From: Schizochytrium sp. TIO01
Taxonomy: Eukaryota > Sar > Bigyra > Thraustochytrida > Thraustochytriidae
Direction: 5' to 3'
Assembly: GCA_004764695.1 (NCBI GenBank)
Contig: SMSO01000034.1
Location: 1,009,501-1,073,500, forward strand
DNA: 64,000 nucleotides
Below the pieces are notes generated by a model. The model searched no databases. It was not told where the DNA came from and saw nothing but the letters and a program-made list of their open reading frames with translations. The translations under genes were made by a program, and so were the position numbers. Shown piece by piece: positions 62,101 to 64,000 of the stretch. Within the stretch, counting starts at the first letter, position 1. Every line of letters begins with the position of its first letter.

Positions 62101-63578
62101 AGATGGCGTGGCAGTCTGAGAACTCTATTGTACAAGCGCATGGTTTGCATGCCCTCTTAAGGCTGGTTATTGACAATGAACTCGTTCAGACGACTCTTGC
62201 CCGAGAAAGCATGCTTGCCTTAATTTTGTTAGCTCAGCACCTTTTTGCGGTCGATGGCAAAGTTTTTCGAAAAGGTTCTGCTAGTCAAATTGACCCTCAT
62301 GAGGACATGCAAGAGTCAGTCCACGTAGATTCCTACCCCAACTCCAAAATCAAGGACGGGTGTATTGAGTATACGATTACACAAAAGGTAATTAGTCGAC
62401 TTATCAGTACTCTTGAATCGAATTTCAAGAATCGAACGGTTTTGTACCAAGCAGAACTTCGTTTAAATAATGAGGTAGGTCTGTCTTATGAAACTTATGA
62501 ACTCCCATGGGCCAACGAAGATCGACGTTCAAACCTCGGACAAAAAAATACGAGGAATCTTGAAGACGATGATGCTAGTATCCGTGACCAATTTGACAAA
62601 TGGATGGGAGATATGCTGCGTAGAGATGCGGCAAAACTCAAGCATCATCAGCTGCAGCGAGTGTCAGTAGTTCCAGTACCACCTTGTGGGAAGGCATCGT
62701 CTAAGGGGCAAAGTCCTTCAGTGCAACGGCGTCTTTACAAGTCTGCACATCTACTTTGGAAGCCATATTCCGAGCGAGAAATGCGATGGCAGCCCAGAGT
62801 TATCTCTGCGAAACTTACAGAAAATCCTGAAGTGACGGAGTTCTCCCAACGCACTTATGGTGATGCAGGGGTGTTGACAATTAAGGGCAGGGAGACTGAG
62901 AACATTGAGAGTGCCAGTCCAGCCAGTGGTGATGAAGATCAAAGTGACATACTAAGTGTGATGGATGAAAATCATATTAGAGCAGAAAAAACGCGAGAGG
63001 AGAGACGTGAACGAAAACGGAAAGCTGTCTTGCGCCAGTATGGTGTCCAACTACGGGAAAAGCCTCTCAAAGATAGAAATGTGCAAATTGTGCTTGATCG
63101 ACCATACGCATTCTCAGCGACTAGTATGACATCACCATACATATCTCAGCCATTAAATAAATCAAAAGCAAAGGCAAAGAACACTGGTGCGTCCAAAGTA
63201 TGTCTTTTTCATCACATTGAAGGCTCTCGAGTTTATGATAATTACGGTATGACCAAAATAGCGGTCGACACTAATAATGCTGTTTTCGTATACACTACAA
63301 TGGAACCTATCCTACCTCACAACGAACGATGTAGCCCCCCACCAACAGACGAGGTAGAAATAACTATGCCTTCATTTGGTACATATCAGAAGACAAGTAT
63401 AAGCTTGTTACGGAGGGTTGAGATACGCTCGAGGCCGGTTAGTTCTGTGGTAGTTCTCTCTAGCGTTTCGGAGCAGGACGGTCAAAAATTCGACCACCAG
63501 GGACAGTATTTGCACGTTTTGCAGATTTTATGGCAGAAAGCAAGCGAACAGTATTTTGGGGGAGTGATGGTCTTGTAA
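59106..63578 (+). CDS. Large armadillo-like helical repeat protein
   Basis: 1490-aa open frame with an ATG in optimal context. An N-terminal Ser-rich tract and Glu/Gln-rich coiled-coil-like helix (about 30-90) precede a long all-helical region (about 180-1090) with ARM/HEAT character, such as ACTLAIHAIWDLSVNEANYE and QAAGAALLNLCIDGNQNF, where Leu/Ala helices end in Asn/Asp turns. A polar region follows, then a basic stretch (about 1288-1305, REERRERKRK), and a C-terminal part with KVCLFHHIEGSRVYDNYG that I do not recognise. Such proteins are common in cilia and scaffolds, but the role here is unknown. The last ~50 codons look less protein-like than an alternative frame (63464-63751), so the true C-terminus probably differs through an intron or a sequence error. 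Confidence 0.88.
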   Translation: MHYATALSKSQTKLSAQTSSKSTSLRSSKAESSPTNGTSLETEVLAEEAKETAIQQAQALQHMNEIAKRLDREQVALRAKAFAISGFNSLQEIDRELRPRLDIDIIFDSDYLEEMMRRRRSIATSLSYFQTTLSVTNKSPLEGLNARLINKFAAYAPNGNQESAASLGQGSRLLVQAGAAHGWKEVRNEADFRDAIRVYLTEEKQQYFFQLQRIVDALLEMVLAKEEPACTLAIHAIWDLSVNEANYEVIRGSSSWIDAIVQMLSDDRLIYSRDSTITYGELLSVQQAAGAALLNLCIDGNQNFLRQVHERKVLSCCCASLYLFGNEACAEADFENRTRIEMLCSLIDKLIRSCPPPQSIESAEVLRKYSNFILCVLQSTQRKHIFKLLLRSLVQLMDPEGLQQMPYLLEAGEMRWSLTLCCLQDIVTHSECADHSDRLLVMDLLARCVHSSAADFVAGVYSLNSQSSQTSKHEGYQVINLSLIYHTLRCTNFSALVSGNLLVTVASVEDPLAQEQWRPVGPSIIKEEQEICSMIVERGLCALRGLVLQHARQSGILMPPGTCSILWRCLMYFYETMGKFKESVLATLASCCFLTGFLQKIPKECLSSLILILECEELHGSPSLALILRCLCVTQEGCILLSNRLHGIEILVHHLEAAEGVSTRKLLGSAIVEFSTNMFTPLCNPGLGHDSRSNKSGERKYECLRWVRGVDRISPHEELGRFGVLTMESGDDFDEAGLTFHFPYEQAFDTTPEYDIVSTQEVDALCRALKNACCSSWSDESVTIDLSYALRILVQHETRNLKQFTEHAIATLLEVALSCMSCGGVNAISRLLQLLEDLALTDVGQQTMDERHKEVSSLVQLCLYLQAKEHRLLEFEALVDSCLKLVWKLAWAGASLRENIHLLTIVHAGISQPDFTPFQRELCANACLALTVQNNPAITQTFQDITKSSDPALEACIECLYSDQFNVQMAGAQFILCECICAASTAPFVRAHGLRQLVEMAWQSENSIVQAHGLHALLRLVIDNELVQTTLARESMLALILLAQHLFAVDGKVFRKGSASQIDPHEDMQESVHVDSYPNSKIKDGCIEYTITQKVISRLISTLESNFKNRTVLYQAELRLNNEVGLSYETYELPWANEDRRSNLGQKNTRNLEDDDASIRDQFDKWMGDMLRRDAAKLKHHQLQRVSVVPVPPCGKASSKGQSPSVQRRLYKSAHLLWKPYSEREMRWQPRVISAKLTENPEVTEFSQRTYGDAGVLTIKGRETENIESASPASGDEDQSDILSVMDENHIRAEKTREERRERKRKAVLRQYGVQLREKPLKDRNVQIVLDRPYAFSATSMTSPYISQPLNKSKAKAKNTGASKVCLFHHIEGSRVYDNYGMTKIAVDTNNAVFVYTTMEPILPHNERCSPPPTDEVEITMPSFGTYQKTSISLLRRVEIRSRPVSSVVVLSSVSEQDGQKFDHQGQYLHVLQILWQKASEQYFGGVMVL

Positions 63579-63751
63579 AAGTACCAAGCTTTGCTATTGC
63601 TCTCATTTGCCCTGCCATGCTTAAAGAGCTACGAATTAACCCTGATCAAAAAGATGATGAAGATACCTCAATGATGAGCTTCACAACACGTAAAAAACGC
63701 GGCAAGCTAAAGAAGCAACGGAGCCAGCTATCTGCGAACCCAAAACTATAG
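63464..63751 (+). CDS. Probable C-terminal exon or frameshifted end of the ARM-type protein
   Basis: A second frame is open from 63464 (after a TAG at 63461) to a TAA/TAG-type stop at 63749-63751, overlapping the end of the 1490-codon frame. It reads PPGTVFARFADFMAESKR, then FWGSDGLVKVPSFAIALICP, ending in a basic KKRGKLKKQ tail, and looks more like real protein than the frame it overlaps. A 47-nt GT...AG segment (63417-63463: GTTGAG...CTCTCTAG) would join the two in phase, giving about 1532 aa. A one-base indel is the other explanation. Confidence 0.5.
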   Translation, partial: RFGAGRSKIRPPGTVFARFADFMAESKRTVFWGSDGLVKVPSFAIALICPAMLKELRINPDQKDDEDTSMMSFTTRKKRGKLKKQRSQLSANPKL

Positions 63752-64000
63752 GAAGTAGCATAATTGCTCCTAGGTCACGTTTGAACTTGGTTATCTGAAG
63801 ACTAGATTTTCTTGAACGTTGTACAAAAATAATTTTTAGTTTTAAAAAAAGGAAAAAAAAAGGAAGAAGGACAAATATAGTTCTGGTGGTGATAGACTTC
63901 GATTGTAGTAGTAAAATCTCTCGGCTGTATAGTTTGTGGCGCTATGATGAAGTTGGTGAACAACACGTAAACAAAAATGATCAAATAAGCTGGTCTGACT
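63752..64000. other. Right-edge 3' flank
   Basis: AT-rich 3' flank of the ARM-type gene with poly-A/T runs. No other feature seen. Confidence 0.55.

Overview
The window looks like nuclear DNA from a protist, most likely a stramenopile and possibly a labyrinthulomycete (thraustochytrid-like). That placement is an inference. It rests on long intron-poor genes, secreted proteins with Pro/Thr/Ser-rich 'PTxAPT' stalks, a typical eukaryotic SNF1/AMPK-type kinase, RCC1/EF-hand and ARM-type proteins, AT-rich gaps full of microsatellites, and one clear GTAAGT...CAG spliceosomal intron. I saw no bacterial operons, rRNA, tRNA, CRISPR array, transposase or reverse transcriptase.

Region 1 (about 1-42 kb) is a tandem array of eleven secreted trypsin/chymotrypsin-fold (S1 family) serine protease genes, all on the minus strand, separated by 0.6-4.8 kb of gene-poor DNA. 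I number them P1-P11 from left to right. They share one layout: signal peptide, propeptide, R|I(V/I)GG activation site, S1 domain, a short 'SSFLxFY' box, a low-complexity Ser/Thr/Pro or Ser/Asp stalk, and a C-terminal hydrophobic segment that looks like a GPI-attachment or membrane-anchor signal. Eight have the S1-pocket acid at chymotrypsin position 226 (Gly189/Asp226). P11 has the classical trypsin arrangement (Asp189/Gly226). P5 has neither acid. P8 is catalytically dead (His57 to Gln, Gly193 to Glu) and carries a long 21-bp-period repeat stalk. The array therefore looks like a diversified cell-surface protease family with a pseudoprotease and one possible trypsin-type activator. A decayed fragment of a P4-like propeptide lies at about 17.59-17.67 kb.

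Region 2 (about 42-64 kb) holds ordinary single-copy cell genes: a large basic disordered, probably nuclear protein (+); an SNF1/AMPK alpha-type kinase with a C-terminal KA1-like domain (+); a 1230-residue RCC1/EF-hand/LRR/EF-hand protein (-) with a 33-codon first exon; and a ~1500-residue armadillo-like protein (+). The last two are divergent and share a ~0.68 kb promoter region. The kinase and the RCC1 gene are convergent. A minus-strand reading frame at 48.4-49.0 kb, broken by one TGA, may be part of a spliced or decayed gene.

Several long reading frames begin at TTG in the raw sequence. I moved those starts to the first sensible ATG (P4, P8, P11, the kinase).
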